A stretch of 64,000 nucleotides of DNA from Chloroflexota bacterium (GTDB taxonomy: Bacteria; Chloroflexota; Anaerolineae; J036; Brachytrichaceae). The stretch is taken from NCBI GenBank assembly GCA_025354985.1, contig JANXLU010000042.1, forward strand, positions 1 to 64,000, in the 5' to 3' direction. Shown here in pieces: positions 40,832-51,172 of this stretch (positions within the stretch are counted from its first letter, which is position 1; every line of letters starts with the position of its first letter). The notes under the pieces were generated by a model. The model was given only the letters and a program-made list of their open reading frames with translations. It had not been told where the DNA came from and did no database searches. The position numbers and the translations under genes are program-made.

Positions 40832-43800
40832 TTGCTCGTCAAAATGGCGTGGCAGATAGGGAGATTGAGAAAGCGGTTGCGCGTGCTTGAATCCGATATG
40901 TGATCTGCACGCCGCTCAACGTCGCGGATTGCCAGGTTTTGGTATCTGGGCAGGCGCGCATCCGTTGACTTGCGCAGCACGCGAACACAGGTGTGAAGCA
41001 CTTGGAGCGGGTCGTTGGCTCCGTAAATTGGATGGTTCTTTAGATGCTTTAGTGCAGGTTCAATATGGCTGAGGGCGGAGGCAGCATCACCTTCTGCAAG
41101 CGCTAATTCCGCCAAGCCTGCATATGAATCCAGCGCAGCGGCCGTTTGCTTGACGGCAATGAAGGCTTCGCGGGAGGTTATGTAACCAACAGAGGCGGCT
41201 TCCAGATCTCCCAGGCCGGCCTGAGCCTGTGCCACCCAGAGGCTGCACAAGGCCTGGAGCACGGGCTCTGCCAGCAGACCGGCTGTATCCCGGGCCTGGT
41301 TCGCATGGAGTAGGGCGAGATGCGGATCGCCCGAGCGCAGGGCGAGTTGGACAAGGACGAATAACGCCTCTGTTTCCGCCCGGCGCAGACCAATTTCGTG
41401 AGTTTGTTCGCGAAGCAAACGAATCGCATGGTGCGCCGCAGTCTCATCTCCAAGATCAGCGGCCAGGCGGGCCTGAAATATCAAGGCATACGTAGCGTAG
41501 AACCGATCTCCGGTGGACACGAGCTGCGAGCCTGCACGTTCGAGCAAACGATGGGCTTCGTCGTATGAACCCTGGAGGCGGGCAATTTCTCCAAGATAGA
41601 GCCATGCGAGTGACTCAGTCAGCCGGCTTTGCACGATATTGGTGAGCGCGAGCGTTTGTTGATAATAGCGACTGGCGGGTTCATAGTCTCGTTGATCCAG
41701 GTGAATGGTTGCGAGGTTCGCCAGGCAGAGGGCCTCGCCTCGCAAAAAACCATATTGTTGGCATAGTCGTAAACCGTGTTCGATGGAAGTGCGGGCTGCC
41801 GGGTAAAGACCTTCATAAGCATCGATTGATGCCAACCAATACATACTCTCCCATTCGACCTGGCGCATCATGGGATTTTCAGGTTGACAGGTGAGGGAGA
41901 CTTTGGCCGCCTGGTTGGATTGGGTTACGTGGGCACGGGCCTGATCAGAGTGATCAAGACGATGCAAACACTGACCCAGGCGCAATTCACCGTGAGCGCG
42001 CGCTTCCACGCAGTTTACATTGGAGCCGATGGAACCCGCTTCGCGTGCCGCGGCAATACCCTCTTCATAGCGGCTGAGCGTTGCGAGAAAGTGCGCAAGC
42101 ATGGCAAGGACCTGAGCACGGAAGGGTGCGGCAGCCGGAGATGTGAGCCGTTCGGTGCTAAAGCCAAATGCGGTTGCGCCATCGGCAAACCTACCGCTGG
42201 CCAAATAGTACTGGTAGGTCGCAAACAAGGCCGGTAGCAATAGGTCAAACCGATCACGCTTGCTGCACCAACGCCAGGCTTTTTGGATATTCGATAGCTC
42301 CGTATCGATTGCAAATACGGCCTGGCTCATCTGTGAGCCTTGCAACTGACTTTCTTGTGAGGCCAGGAGTTTGAGGTAGTAAATGGCGTGACGTAGCTTT
42401 ACATGGTGCCGGAGTTCGGGCACGTCCGCCAGCACATCGGAGGCGAATTCACGGAGAAGACCATGCATTTCGTAGCGCGCGACCTGTGCGCCTCGACCGT
42501 CCTGCAACGTGAGCAAAGACTTTTGCGACAGTTGGGCCAGCATGCTCAGGTTCACTTCAGCCACGTTTACGGCGGCATCACGGGTGAACCCTTCGCGAAA
42601 AACGCTGAGACGGGCAAATGCGTCACGCTCCGTGGCATTTAGCAATTGCCATGACCAGTCAAACGCCGCGCGCAAACTGCGCTGGCGTTCGGGCATGTCG
42701 GGCTGATCGCTCACTAAAAATCCCGCACTTTGCTCAAGTTCGAGCGCGATCTCCGGCAGGGACATACTTGCGCACCAGCCCGCGGCCAGCTCAAGAGCCA
42801 GCGGCATTCCCCGGGTTAACACGCATATTTGGGCAAGAGCGGGTTGTGCGTCAGATGAAAGGGTAAAGCGGGGATTAACGCGCAATGCAGTTTGAAGAAA
42901 GAGTGCCGCGGCTTCAGGTATAAAGGTCGCATCCGACGAGCTCGGTCGGCTATATGGCAAACCATTGACGGAGGCTACATGCTCGGAGGCAAGCCGCAGC
43001 CGCTCTCGCGAGGTGGCCAACACGTGCAAGCCGCTTGAAGCGGCGAGGAGTGCTGCTATGACATGCGCGCATCCGGTCAAATGTTCCAGATTGTCCAGCA
43101 CCAGCAGAATGTGCTTGCCCGCGAGCGCTGCCGGAAGCTGACCTTCACTATTTTCACCCACCGGCAATCCCAATGTGCGCAAGATGGTTGGCACCAGGGC
43201 AGCCGTGGATGCAATCCCGGACAGCGCCACATAGTGAACACCGTCAACGAAAAAAGCCGAAAGTTGATGGGCCACTTCAAGCGCTAGACGCGTTTTACCG
43301 ATACCGCCCGGTCCAACCAAGGTTACCAATGGCGCGCGCTTTAGCAGGTCTGACACATGGGCCAGCTCATCCTTGCGACCAACAAAACGTGTTGGGCTGA
43401 GCGGCAGGTTGCGAGTGGTCGGGTTTGTTTGGGGCGTTGGATCAGTTAGTTTTCCTTCGCGTATTCGGGTGGCCAGGCTGATGGTCGCAGACTCGGGCTC
43501 AACGCCCAGTTCTTGTACAAGTATGTTTTGACAGTTTTCAAATTGCGCGAGAGCGCCGTTGCGATCACCGAGTAGGGCGAGTGCACGCATCAGGAGCCGA
43601 TGCGCACGTTCGTCCAGTGGATCCGACGCGATGTGGCGGCGAGCGACTTGCTCAGCGCCTTTGTAGTCGGATTTTGACTCGCACTCCCTACCACTTTGAT
43701 CAAGCGCAGTCACCATGTTGCGGTGCAATGATTCCCGGCGCAACGTAAGCCACTCTTCAAATGGCTGGGCATCGCGCAATTCAAAACCATGCAGAAAATC

Positions 43801-44232
43801 GCCGTGATACAGGTTTAGGGCCGAGCTCAGATCCGATCCAGTTCGGGCACGGGTTTGTGCGTGCAGGATCGCTTCGAATGCCACCGCGTCTATCCAAACA
43901 CTGCGGGTCGCATGCCAGCGCACATCGGTGCGCGTGGCTTCTATGGGCGAAGGCGTTAGTTGAAGCGCGGTGCCCACGCGCGACAGCGCGACGCGCAAAT
44001 TGTTGCGCGCGGTGTCTTCCGGGCTGTCCGGCCAGAGTAAATTGGCGAGCAGTTCCCGACTGTGGGATCGGTCAGATTCGAGCGCAAGGTATGCGAGCAG
44101 TGCAAGTTCCTTGCGGGTGCGAAACCGAACATCCCGTCCCCCGGCATCTTCGACGCGCGGACTACCCAACAAAAAAAGCCGGGTTTGAGGTTGGTCAGAC
44201 GTGGTTTCGCCGGGAGCGTTTATGGAACTCAT
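40828..44232 (-). CDS. SARP-type transcriptional regulator with NB-ARC ATPase and TPR array
   Basis: Start MSSINAPGETT; BTAD region FRTRKELALLAYLALESDRSHSRELLANLLWPDSPEDTARNNLRVALSRV; Walker A LVGPGGIGKTRLALEVA, Walker B HILLVLDNLEHL, LATSRERL; long helical repeat tail. Confidence 0.92.
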   Translation of the reverse strand: MSSINAPGETTSDQPQTRLFLLGSPRVEDAGGRDVRFRTRKELALLAYLALESDRSHSRELLANLLWPDSPEDTARNNLRVALSRVGTALQLTPSPIEATRTDVRWHATRSVWIDAVAFEAILHAQTRARTGSDLSSALNLYHGDFLHGFELRDAQPFEEWLTLRRESLHRNMVTALDQSGRECESKSDYKGAEQVARRHIASDPLDERAHRLLMRALALLGDRNGALAQFENCQNILVQELGVEPESATISLATRIREGKLTDPTPQTNPTTRNLPLSPTRFVGRKDELAHVSDLLKRAPLVTLVGPGGIGKTRLALEVAHQLSAFFVDGVHYVALSGIASTAALVPTILRTLGLPVGENSEGQLPAALAGKHILLVLDNLEHLTGCAHVIAALLAASSGLHVLATSRERLRLASEHVASVNGLPYSRPSSSDATFIPEAAALFLQTALRVNPRFTLSSDAQPALAQICVLTRGMPLALELAAGWCASMSLPEIALELEQSAGFLVSDQPDMPERQRSLRAAFDWSWQLLNATERDAFARLSVFREGFTRDAAVNVAEVNLSMLAQLSQKSLLTLQDGRGAQVARYEMHGLLREFASDVLADVPELRHHVKLRHAIYYLKLLASQESQLQGSQMSQAVFAIDTELSNIQKAWRWCSKRDRFDLLLPALFATYQYYLASGRFADGATAFGFSTERLTSPAAAPFRAQVLAMLAHFLATLSRYEEGIAAAREAGSIGSNVNCVEARAHGELRLGQCLHRLDHSDQARAHVTQSNQAAKVSLTCQPENPMMRQVEWESMYWLASIDAYEGLYPAARTSIEHGLRLCQQYGFLRGEALCLANLATIHLDQRDYEPASRYYQQTLALTNIVQSRLTESLAWLYLGEIARLQGSYDEAHRLLERAGSQLVSTGDRFYATYALIFQARLAADLGDETAAHHAIRLLREQTHEIGLRRAETEALFVLVQLALRSGDPHLALLHANQARDTAGLLAEPVLQALCSLWVAQAQAGLGDLEAASVGYITSREAFIAVKQTAAALDSYAGLAELALAEGDAASALSHIEPALKHLKNHPIYGANDPLQVLHTCVRVLRKSTDARLPRYQNLAIRDVERRADHISDSSTRNRFLNLPICHAILTSK

Positions 44233-44269
44233 ATGGACAGCGTGCGTGTAAGAGTGTAGCATTGCAACC

Positions 44270-45811
44270 GTGTCCAGGACTCGCGGAGTGTTGTATGACG
44301 CGCTGATGTTTTTGATGGCGGTGTGTTTTGCCGCGGCATTGGAAGAGGTGACCGCGCTGTTTGCGCCAGATCTTGCGGGTGGACTGGTTGCGGCGTTGTG
44401 CGTGGTTGCAGCAATGGATGGGTTGAGACTGTGCCAAGCCAAGGCCGGAAAGCCGACCATGAGCGGCGCGTCAATTGGCCGGCATGTCATCGACATTATT
44501 GCAGTCGTCATGGTGGTGCGCGCGTTTTCGGCACTTGTTGATCCGCGAAGTGTTGGCGTGATGCGGGGCGTTGCCGACTTGTTGCCGGGATTTCTGGTAC
44601 CAAGATTTTTTGTGTGGATGCTGATCGCCACTGCTGCACACAGTTTTGGCTACGTAGCTGGTGGGGCCTTGCGCGCGCTTACAGATGCCCTGCAGCTTCT
44701 GCATGGATCAGCCGCAGATGACTCAGCCGCGCGACAAAGCGCTGACTTGGCCGGCAAACGGGAGGGCGTCGCCAGTGTGCTGGCGGCATTTGGATTTGGG
44801 ATGGTGCTTGTGATGGGTGGCGCGGCCACCTATCATCGGCTGGTCAATGGGCAGCCAAGCGTGGCCAGGTTTGGTTGGTTGTTGCTCTACCTTGTGATTT
44901 GTGTCGTTACCCTGGCGGGAACGCAGCTTGAATCCGCGCAAGCAAGCTGGGTGCAGGAGCGCATGCAGGTTCAGCCAAAGCTTGCCGCGCGCTGGATGGG
45001 TACTGTAGTTCTGGTCACCGTTGGGGCGGGTTTGCTCGCCAGTATTATTTCACTTGCGGGCACCGAGTCCGCGCTCAGGCAAATTGCCGGCGGGCTGGGT
45101 GCGGTGCTTGGGGCATTGGTGTATGTCGAGGCTGTCCTAATCAATTTCGCATTGATCGCAATTGGCTTGCTGATGCAGCTATTTTGTCTAATTTCTCCGT
45201 GCACAGCGTCGAACCAGTCACGCGGAGACGCCCCCCAGCAGGCGCCAACATCGGAATCGGGATCATCACTTTGGAGTTTTTTGGCTTATCCGTTGATAGC
45301 GGTCGTCGTGAGCGCGCTGATTTTTGTAATCTGGAAGGCAGCCAGGGATCGCAACGTGCGCTCGGGAATGCGCTTAAGCATCGCTCATCTACTTTTTATT
45401 GCGTTGGAACAGGTGCGTGCGTTCTGGCTGTGGCTGCGGAGCAAGGCTTGGTCGGAACTAAAGGCCGTTCTGCAGACCGCCGTGGCCCACTATCGGGCCC
45501 GTCGTATGGTCGAGCCACCTGCCGTTGCCTGGTCACGACCCGGCAGCGCGCGCGAACGCGTGTTGATGTATTACCGGGCCGCACTGGCGCGCAATGCCAA
45601 AAAGGGATTGGCCCGCGCCCCATCACAGACCCCAGCCGAGTATGCATCGCTCGTGGCTTCGGTTGTACCGGAATATGCCGGCGCGATGGCCGAAGTAACG
45701 GATTTGGCAAGCGCAGCCCGTTATGGGCGAGCCGACCCGGATGAATCTCAGACAAACCTGGCGCGACGATTGGTGGCCAGGTTGCGTGCGTTACGACCAC
45801 CGCCATCATGA
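44270..45811 (+). CDS. Multi-pass membrane protein with C-terminal DUF4129-like domain
   Basis: Many hydrophobic segments; cytosolic tail SARERVLMYYRAALARNAKKGLARAPSQTPAEYASLV...DLASAARYG. GTG start 44270 or ATG 44306. Confidence 0.75.
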   Translation: MSRTRGVLYDALMFLMAVCFAAALEEVTALFAPDLAGGLVAALCVVAAMDGLRLCQAKAGKPTMSGASIGRHVIDIIAVVMVVRAFSALVDPRSVGVMRGVADLLPGFLVPRFFVWMLIATAAHSFGYVAGGALRALTDALQLLHGSAADDSAARQSADLAGKREGVASVLAAFGFGMVLVMGGAATYHRLVNGQPSVARFGWLLLYLVICVVTLAGTQLESAQASWVQERMQVQPKLAARWMGTVVLVTVGAGLLASIISLAGTESALRQIAGGLGAVLGALVYVEAVLINFALIAIGLLMQLFCLISPCTASNQSRGDAPQQAPTSESGSSLWSFLAYPLIAVVVSALIFVIWKAARDRNVRSGMRLSIAHLLFIALEQVRAFWLWLRSKAWSELKAVLQTAVAHYRARRMVEPPAVAWSRPGSARERVLMYYRAALARNAKKGLARAPSQTPAEYASLVASVVPEYAGAMAEVTDLASAARYGRADPDESQTNLARRLVARLRALRPPPS

Positions 45812-45820
45812 GTGGCAGGC

Positions 45821-46258
45821 CTATTTCGGCCAACGAACGGTTACGGTGCGATAGACGATCATCATGCGATCAGTTGGGGTTTCACACAGCGTGACACTGG
45901 TACTTTGTTCAATGAAATAGGTCGTGGTGAACGTTCGGGCCATCAAGTTACAGTTGCTATTTGCATAGCGTTCCGGCCCCAATGAAAACTGTTGCGAATA
46001 ATAGTTATATACGCGTGGAAATTCGTCATCGGTTCTAAAAACAGCGGACCTCTGAATGGCCGGTAGTGGCAGCCACTCCATCTTTGCATCTTCGCTGATT
46101 TGCCGACCACCCGGGTAATCAATTGATTGGAAGTATGGAGCGCTTACCCAGGCAAAAATAGTCACAAACGAGCATAGGAGGGCGCTGGCAAGCCCCAGCA
46201 CACCTGCAATTGCGATGCGCAATCGGACTTTCCCGGGTGCTTGATTTTGGTTCACCAA
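45821..46258 (-). CDS. Membrane-anchored protein of unknown function
   Basis: Single N-terminal hydrophobic segment RIAIAGVLGLASALLCSFVTIFAWV then a soluble domain; start uncertain (ORF opens at 46312). Confidence 0.5.
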   Translation of the reverse strand: MVNQNQAPGKVRLRIAIAGVLGLASALLCSFVTIFAWVSAPYFQSIDYPGGRQISEDAKMEWLPLPAIQRSAVFRTDDEFPRVYNYYSQQFSLGPERYANSNCNLMARTFTTTYFIEQSTSVTLCETPTDRMMIVYRTVTVRWPK

Positions 46259-46273
46259 GATACAATCGCCAAG

Positions 46274-47446
46274 ATGACCACATCGTATTACATCTGGCCA
46301 AACGAAGTGCATTTTGGTTTTGGTTCAGCGCGCAAAACAGGAAGCATTGTCAAGGCCGAGCAACCCGGGCATGTATTTGTGATCGCTGATCCAGGCGTCA
46401 TTGCCGCAAATCTTATCGATCCTATTATTACATCGCTGCAGTCGGAAGGGGTGAGCTTTACCTTGTATTCAAAGGTTGAGCCAAACCCTTCAGCGACATC
46501 GGTGGATGCGGCGGCCACGGCCTATCGAGACAGTGGGGCCGATCTGATTGTTGGGATTGGTGGTGGCAGCGGGTTGGATACCGCAAAAGCAGTGCGGATG
46601 GTCGTGGCGGGACCGGCAAATGCCAGTGTTTCGGATTACGCTTATCGCATGGGTGACAAGGCGTTGCCGCACCCAAAACATTTGCCGTTTTTTGTCGCGA
46701 TACCAACAACCGCGGGCACCGGCGCCGAGGTGACGCCGTGGGCGGTGGTCACGGATCCGATCGAGAAGACCAAATTTGGCGTGGGTGGACCACGCAGCGT
46801 GCCGAGCATGGCGATTATTGATCCGGAATTGATGCTCACGCTGCCGGCGTTTTTGACTGCGGCAACAGGAATGGATGCTCTGAGTCACTGTATCGAGGCA
46901 TATGTCAGCAAGAACGACAACCCGGCCCTGGATGCAATGATCCTGGACGGCATTCGCGATATCGCGAAACATCTGCCGGTTGCGGTTGCGCAAGGAGACC
47001 GACGAACAGCACGTGAAGCGATGGCGCATGCAGCCATGATTGGCGGGATCGCCATCAGCAGTAAGTGGCTGGGCGCCTGCCATTCTCTGGCACATCAGCT
47101 CAGCGGGTTTGCAAACGTGCAACATGGTCTTGCCAATGCGATTATGTTGCCGCATCAGATGACCTTTAGCCTGCCGGGCGCAATTGAGCGCTATGCAGCG
47201 GTGGCAACCGCCCTTGGCGTGGATAGCGGGAGTAATGTGAGGGAGCGCGCCGAGCGGGGAATTGCGGCGGTTACCCAGTTGTCCTTGGATTGCAATCTGC
47301 CAGTGCGATTGCGCGACGTTAATGTGCCCAAGGATGTAATACCAGCCATGGCCAAGGCGGCTTACACGGTTGATCTGAATTGGTGGACCAATCCACGCGT
47401 GGTTAACGAGCAGGTGATGGCGCAGTTGTATCACGCGGCTTGGTAA
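46274..47446 (+). CDS. Iron-containing alcohol dehydrogenase
   Basis: VGIGGGSGLDTAKAVRM, FVAIPTTAGTGAEVTPWAVVTD, GMDALSHCIEAYVS, GACHSLAHQLSGF. Confidence 0.95.
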   Translation: MTTSYYIWPNEVHFGFGSARKTGSIVKAEQPGHVFVIADPGVIAANLIDPIITSLQSEGVSFTLYSKVEPNPSATSVDAAATAYRDSGADLIVGIGGGSGLDTAKAVRMVVAGPANASVSDYAYRMGDKALPHPKHLPFFVAIPTTAGTGAEVTPWAVVTDPIEKTKFGVGGPRSVPSMAIIDPELMLTLPAFLTAATGMDALSHCIEAYVSKNDNPALDAMILDGIRDIAKHLPVAVAQGDRRTAREAMAHAAMIGGIAISSKWLGACHSLAHQLSGFANVQHGLANAIMLPHQMTFSLPGAIERYAAVATALGVDSGSNVRERAERGIAAVTQLSLDCNLPVRLRDVNVPKDVIPAMAKAAYTVDLNWWTNPRVVNEQVMAQLYHAAW

Positions 47447-47448
47447 CG

Positions 47449-48570
47449 ATGAAAATTGATTCGATTGCCGTCCACCATTACAGGTTGCCGCTGGATCCGC
47501 CGTTTCAGGCAAGCTGGGATCCGCGACCGCGCACGAGTCACACGGCGACGCTTGTACGGGTTCGCGCCGGAGATTATGAAGGGGTTGGCTCGGGCGATGC
47601 CATGTTGGGGTTTGCCGGGAACGAGCACTTGTTTATCGGGCATGATCCCTTCAACATCGAAAGGCACGTGCACATTCTCGACAACTTGCAATTTATGTAT
47701 GGTCGCATGTGGCCGCTGGAAGTGGCGCTCTGGGATTTGATGGGCAAGATCAGCGGCCAGCCCGTCTGGCAGATGCTGGGCGGTCGCAGTAACACGGTAC
47801 CACTGTATGCCAGCTGCGGTGAACGCAAGCCGGCCGAGGCCAGAGCAGCCAGCGCCATGGCGCTCAAATCACAGGGTTATCCAGCCCTGAAGATACGATT
47901 TCATGCTTCAGATCCACGGGAGGATATCGCGGTAATTCGGGTAGTGCGGGATGCCATTGGCCCCGACATGCACATATTGGTGGATGCCAATCAGGGCTGG
48001 CAAATGCCTTGGGACAGCAGCCCATCGTGGGATTTTAAGACCGCGCTTTGGGTTGCCGACGCCCTGTATGAATTGGGAGTGTATTGGTTGGAAGAGCCAC
48101 TTCACCGGCATGACTATGCGGGCCTGGCGAACCTGCGTAAGCGCGCCAAACTGCGGATAGCGGGTGGCGAGGGCAACCGTGACATCAGTGAGCAACGACA
48201 GTATCTAAATCATGGCTGTTTTGACGTGTATCAAGCGGATGTCGTTTGGTCCACCGGTTTGTGGCAGGCGGCGCAACTGGCACGCGAGGTGCAGGCCGCT
48301 GGATGTATTTTTACGCCGCACACCTGGGGTGACGGTCTGGTGCTGATGGCAAACTTGCATGTGTCCGCCGCCGTAAGCAGCGCGCCATTTGTGGAATTTC
48401 CATATGATCCACCCGGTTGGACATTTGACCGACGCGATTTTATTTTGAAGTCACAGATCGTGCCCACGGCACCGGCATCGATCACCCTTTCGGATGCGCC
48501 CGGGTTGGGCGTGGAGATTGACTGGGTGGGAATTGAAAAGTATCTGGTTCATACGGGCACACTGGCATGA
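47449..48570 (+). CDS. Mandelate racemase/muconate-lactonizing (enolase superfamily) enzyme
   Basis: ALWDLMGKISGQPVWQMLGG, ALKIRFHA, ILVDANQGW, WLEEPLHRHDYAGLANL, CIFTPHTWGDGL. Confidence 0.92.
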   Translation: MKIDSIAVHHYRLPLDPPFQASWDPRPRTSHTATLVRVRAGDYEGVGSGDAMLGFAGNEHLFIGHDPFNIERHVHILDNLQFMYGRMWPLEVALWDLMGKISGQPVWQMLGGRSNTVPLYASCGERKPAEARAASAMALKSQGYPALKIRFHASDPREDIAVIRVVRDAIGPDMHILVDANQGWQMPWDSSPSWDFKTALWVADALYELGVYWLEEPLHRHDYAGLANLRKRAKLRIAGGEGNRDISEQRQYLNHGCFDVYQADVVWSTGLWQAAQLAREVQAAGCIFTPHTWGDGLVLMANLHVSAAVSSAPFVEFPYDPPGWTFDRRDFILKSQIVPTAPASITLSDAPGLGVEIDWVGIEKYLVHTGTLA

Positions 48571-49481
48571 TGCGGATAGATTTAAACGCTCCTTCCTGCT
48601 TGTTTTTGGGCATTGCGCCAGTCGAGGGTGAATGGTGTGAAATCGGTGTCGCGTTGACGCACCCGCCTTTGGTTATGAGTGCCACGCCGGCAGACACCTT
48701 TGAAGTGTCTGGAGGCCGAGCCGACTTTACATATGGTCATGCGTTACGACATTTTTCGGCGCGGGCGATACAACCGGCCGGCAATATTGAGATTGAATTT
48801 GGCTTGCACAGTTGCATGGGTATTGGCTCGGATGCGGTGCACACACTGGCGGTATGTTCCATCACCAATCAGCTACTTGAAATGGCACCGCTGAAGCGCG
48901 CGGCCATGGCCAAGGCCATCGGCCTGCCGCTAAACAGCTTTGAGTGGCATGCATTTGAACAAGGTGGTGTCGTTGCAACCGGACAAAACAATGTCTTGCA
49001 ATGGCGGGTCGAACTCTCAAAGACGACGGATGATGACGAGGATTGGGTATGGGTGTTGGTATTGCCACGTTTGGCCGACAACGTGGCTGACGATGAGGAA
49101 ATGCAGAAGCGTGAATGGCGGTGGCGCACCCGCAAGGAGCTGCCCTTTAACGATCTGCAAACTGCGGCGCGCCTAATAACCGCGGGCGCCACCAACCGCG
49201 ATTTTGAAATGTTTTGCGACGGTCTCATGGGATTGAATCAAACGACCACAAGGCTCCATACGTCGGCCGACTCGGAAGTGATCAGGATGTTTAAGGAAGG
49301 TGGAGCGCGTGCCTGGGGTAAGTCACTGAGTGGCAAAGGCTTGTACGGCCTTGTAAAGGGAACGCGAGCCAGCCAGATGCTTCGAGACGGGATCATGGCA
49401 ACGCTTGGGTATGAGGGGCCGGCCGTATTTGGCGCGCTTACCAACAACGTGGGCGCCGAGATGAAAATCGAACAAACATGA
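48567..49481 (+). CDS. GHMP-superfamily protein resembling beta-ribofuranosylaminobenzene 5'-phosphate synthase (MptG-like)
   Basis: EIGVALTHPPLVMSA, FGLHSCMGIGSDAVHTLAV, FEQGGVVATG, WVWVLVLPRLAD, GARAWGKSLSGKGLYGLV follow the beta-RFAPS layout; ATGA overlaps on both sides. Confidence 0.65.
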   Translation: MMRIDLNAPSCLFLGIAPVEGEWCEIGVALTHPPLVMSATPADTFEVSGGRADFTYGHALRHFSARAIQPAGNIEIEFGLHSCMGIGSDAVHTLAVCSITNQLLEMAPLKRAAMAKAIGLPLNSFEWHAFEQGGVVATGQNNVLQWRVELSKTTDDDEDWVWVLVLPRLADNVADDEEMQKREWRWRTRKELPFNDLQTAARLITAGATNRDFEMFCDGLMGLNQTTTRLHTSADSEVIRMFKEGGARAWGKSLSGKGLYGLVKGTRASQMLRDGIMATLGYEGPAVFGALTNNVGAEMKIEQT

Positions 49482-51025
49482 CAACAGCAACTGAACGTGG
49501 CTCCGAGAGACGGGCGAACCGCCGTCAAGCGCGCAAGCGCACACCAATAGAGAGCCTGCCCTGGCGTGTGCTCAAAAATCCAAATCCGCCAGTGCAGTTT
49601 TTGCGCGAGGATCAGGTTCAACTTTTGCATGAGTCCTCAATGCATATCGTCGAGAACATCGGCATCGATTTTCTGGACGCCGACACGCTGGATATTTGGT
49701 CTGCAGCGGGCGCAAAAGTCGACAAGAAAGCCCAGCATGTTTGGATTGACCGCCATTTGTTGATGGAATTGGTCCGCAAGGCGCCCGCGCAATTTACCTT
49801 GCGCGCGCGGGATCCGGGTAAAAACGTTACCGTTGGCGGGAATAACACCGTGTTTGTGAGCACCAGCGGCACGCCATTTGTAAGCGACTATGACAATGGC
49901 CGTCGACCGGGAACACTCGCCGATGTGCAAAACCTGGTTCGTTTGATCCATCAGTGCCCGCCGATTAATGTGGTGGAGAGCCAAGTGACCGAGCCGCAGG
50001 ACATCCCGGTAATGCACCGACATTTGGAGCGCGGTCTCGCAATATTTACGTTGAGTGATAAACCGGTGGCTCAGGCAGCCCATGGCAACGTGGTCTGCGA
50101 AGACTGCCTGAACATGGCGGCAATCGTGTTTGGCGGACGGGAAGAAATCAAGAAGCAGCCCGTGTTTGCGGCGATTATCAATGCCAACAGCCCGCTGCGG
50201 TATGACACGAACATGGCCCAGGGTTTGGTGAGCTATTCGCGTGGCGGGCAACCCCTGGTGGTCACGCCATTTATCCTGGCGGGGGCAATGAGCCCGATCA
50301 CGATGGCGGCGGCCGTGGCGCAACAAAATGCCGAGGCCCTGGCCGGCATTGCCCTTACGCAAATCTGTAATCCTGGCGTGCCGGTTATCTATGGCGGTTT
50401 TACGACGAATATTGACCTGGCAACCGGGAGCCCGGCATTTGGAACACCTGAAGGTGCCTGGGCATTCTTTGCGGGAGCCCAGCTTGCCCGGTTCTACGGT
50501 CTGCCGTATCGTGGCAGCGGTGGGTTGAACACGAGCAAGGTGGTGGATGCGCAGGCGGCCTATGAAAGCCAGATGTGCTTGTGGCCGACCGTCCTGAGTC
50601 ACACAAATTGGGTCCAACACGCGGCTGGGTGGCTGGAGAGCGGCTTGGTTTGTTCTTTCGAAAAATTCATTGTGGATGTGGAGTGTGTGGCGATGATGCA
50701 GCAATTGTATGAACCAGTCGAAATTAGCCCGGAAACGCTCGCGCTCGACATGATCAAGGAGATTGGCCCGGGCGGACATCACTTCGGCACGTCCCACACG
50801 TTGGCGCGGTATCAAACGGAGTTTTATCGCACTGCAGTGGCGGATCGGCTTGCGATTGGGCAGTGGACGGATAACGGAAAATTAGACGCGGGTCAGCGAG
50901 CGCATGGTATTTGGAAGGAACTGCTGGCCAGTTATGAGCCCCCGCCGATTGACGTTGCCATTAACGAGGAACTGACTGACTACGTGGCTCGCCGTCGGCG
51001 AGAGTTGCCGGTCAGTTTTGTATAA
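49478..51025 (+). CDS. Trimethylamine methyltransferase (MttB) family protein, non-pyrrolysine type
   Basis: LHESSMHIVENIGIDFLDADTLDIWSAAGAKVD, VFVSTSGTPFVSDYDNGRRPGTLADVQNLVRLIHQCPPINVVESQ, GAMSPITMAAAVAQQNAEALAGIALTQICNPGVPVIYGGF; reads through 515 codons with no in-frame amber. Confidence 0.93.
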   Translation: MTTATERGSERRANRRQARKRTPIESLPWRVLKNPNPPVQFLREDQVQLLHESSMHIVENIGIDFLDADTLDIWSAAGAKVDKKAQHVWIDRHLLMELVRKAPAQFTLRARDPGKNVTVGGNNTVFVSTSGTPFVSDYDNGRRPGTLADVQNLVRLIHQCPPINVVESQVTEPQDIPVMHRHLERGLAIFTLSDKPVAQAAHGNVVCEDCLNMAAIVFGGREEIKKQPVFAAIINANSPLRYDTNMAQGLVSYSRGGQPLVVTPFILAGAMSPITMAAAVAQQNAEALAGIALTQICNPGVPVIYGGFTTNIDLATGSPAFGTPEGAWAFFAGAQLARFYGLPYRGSGGLNTSKVVDAQAAYESQMCLWPTVLSHTNWVQHAAGWLESGLVCSFEKFIVDVECVAMMQQLYEPVEISPETLALDMIKEIGPGGHHFGTSHTLARYQTEFYRTAVADRLAIGQWTDNGKLDAGQRAHGIWKELLASYEPPPIDVAINEELTDYVARRRRELPVSFV

Positions 51026-51172
51026 AATGGCTTTGCAATTCGAAATTCGTCATTGATATTACAAGTGTCATGCCGGTGAGGTGATCCGCGACAATGTTGG
51101 CGCGTGGTCACGGTTGATAGCATGTGCTGAGTTGGTGCAGTAACCAACATTTAACTTTACAACAAGGAAGCA

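Noticed and set aside
44233-44631. N-terminal extension of the 1267-aa SARP ORF
   Set aside because: The first 133 residues are antisense to the divergent DUF4129-type membrane gene and are low-complexity; MSSINAPGETT at 44232 is a better start.
46490-47512. 340-aa minus-strand ORF
   Set aside because: Lies antisense to the iron-containing alcohol dehydrogenase, whose motifs are unambiguous; the protein is His/Arg/Cys-rich with no family signature. Shadow ORF of high-GC coding DNA.
49637-50815. 392-aa minus-strand ORF
   Set aside because: Antisense shadow of the MttB gene; composition skewed and no recognisable motifs.
49478-51025. Pyrrolysine-containing MttB
   Set aside because: The ORF reads through 515 codons without an in-frame TAG, so it belongs to the non-Pyl group.
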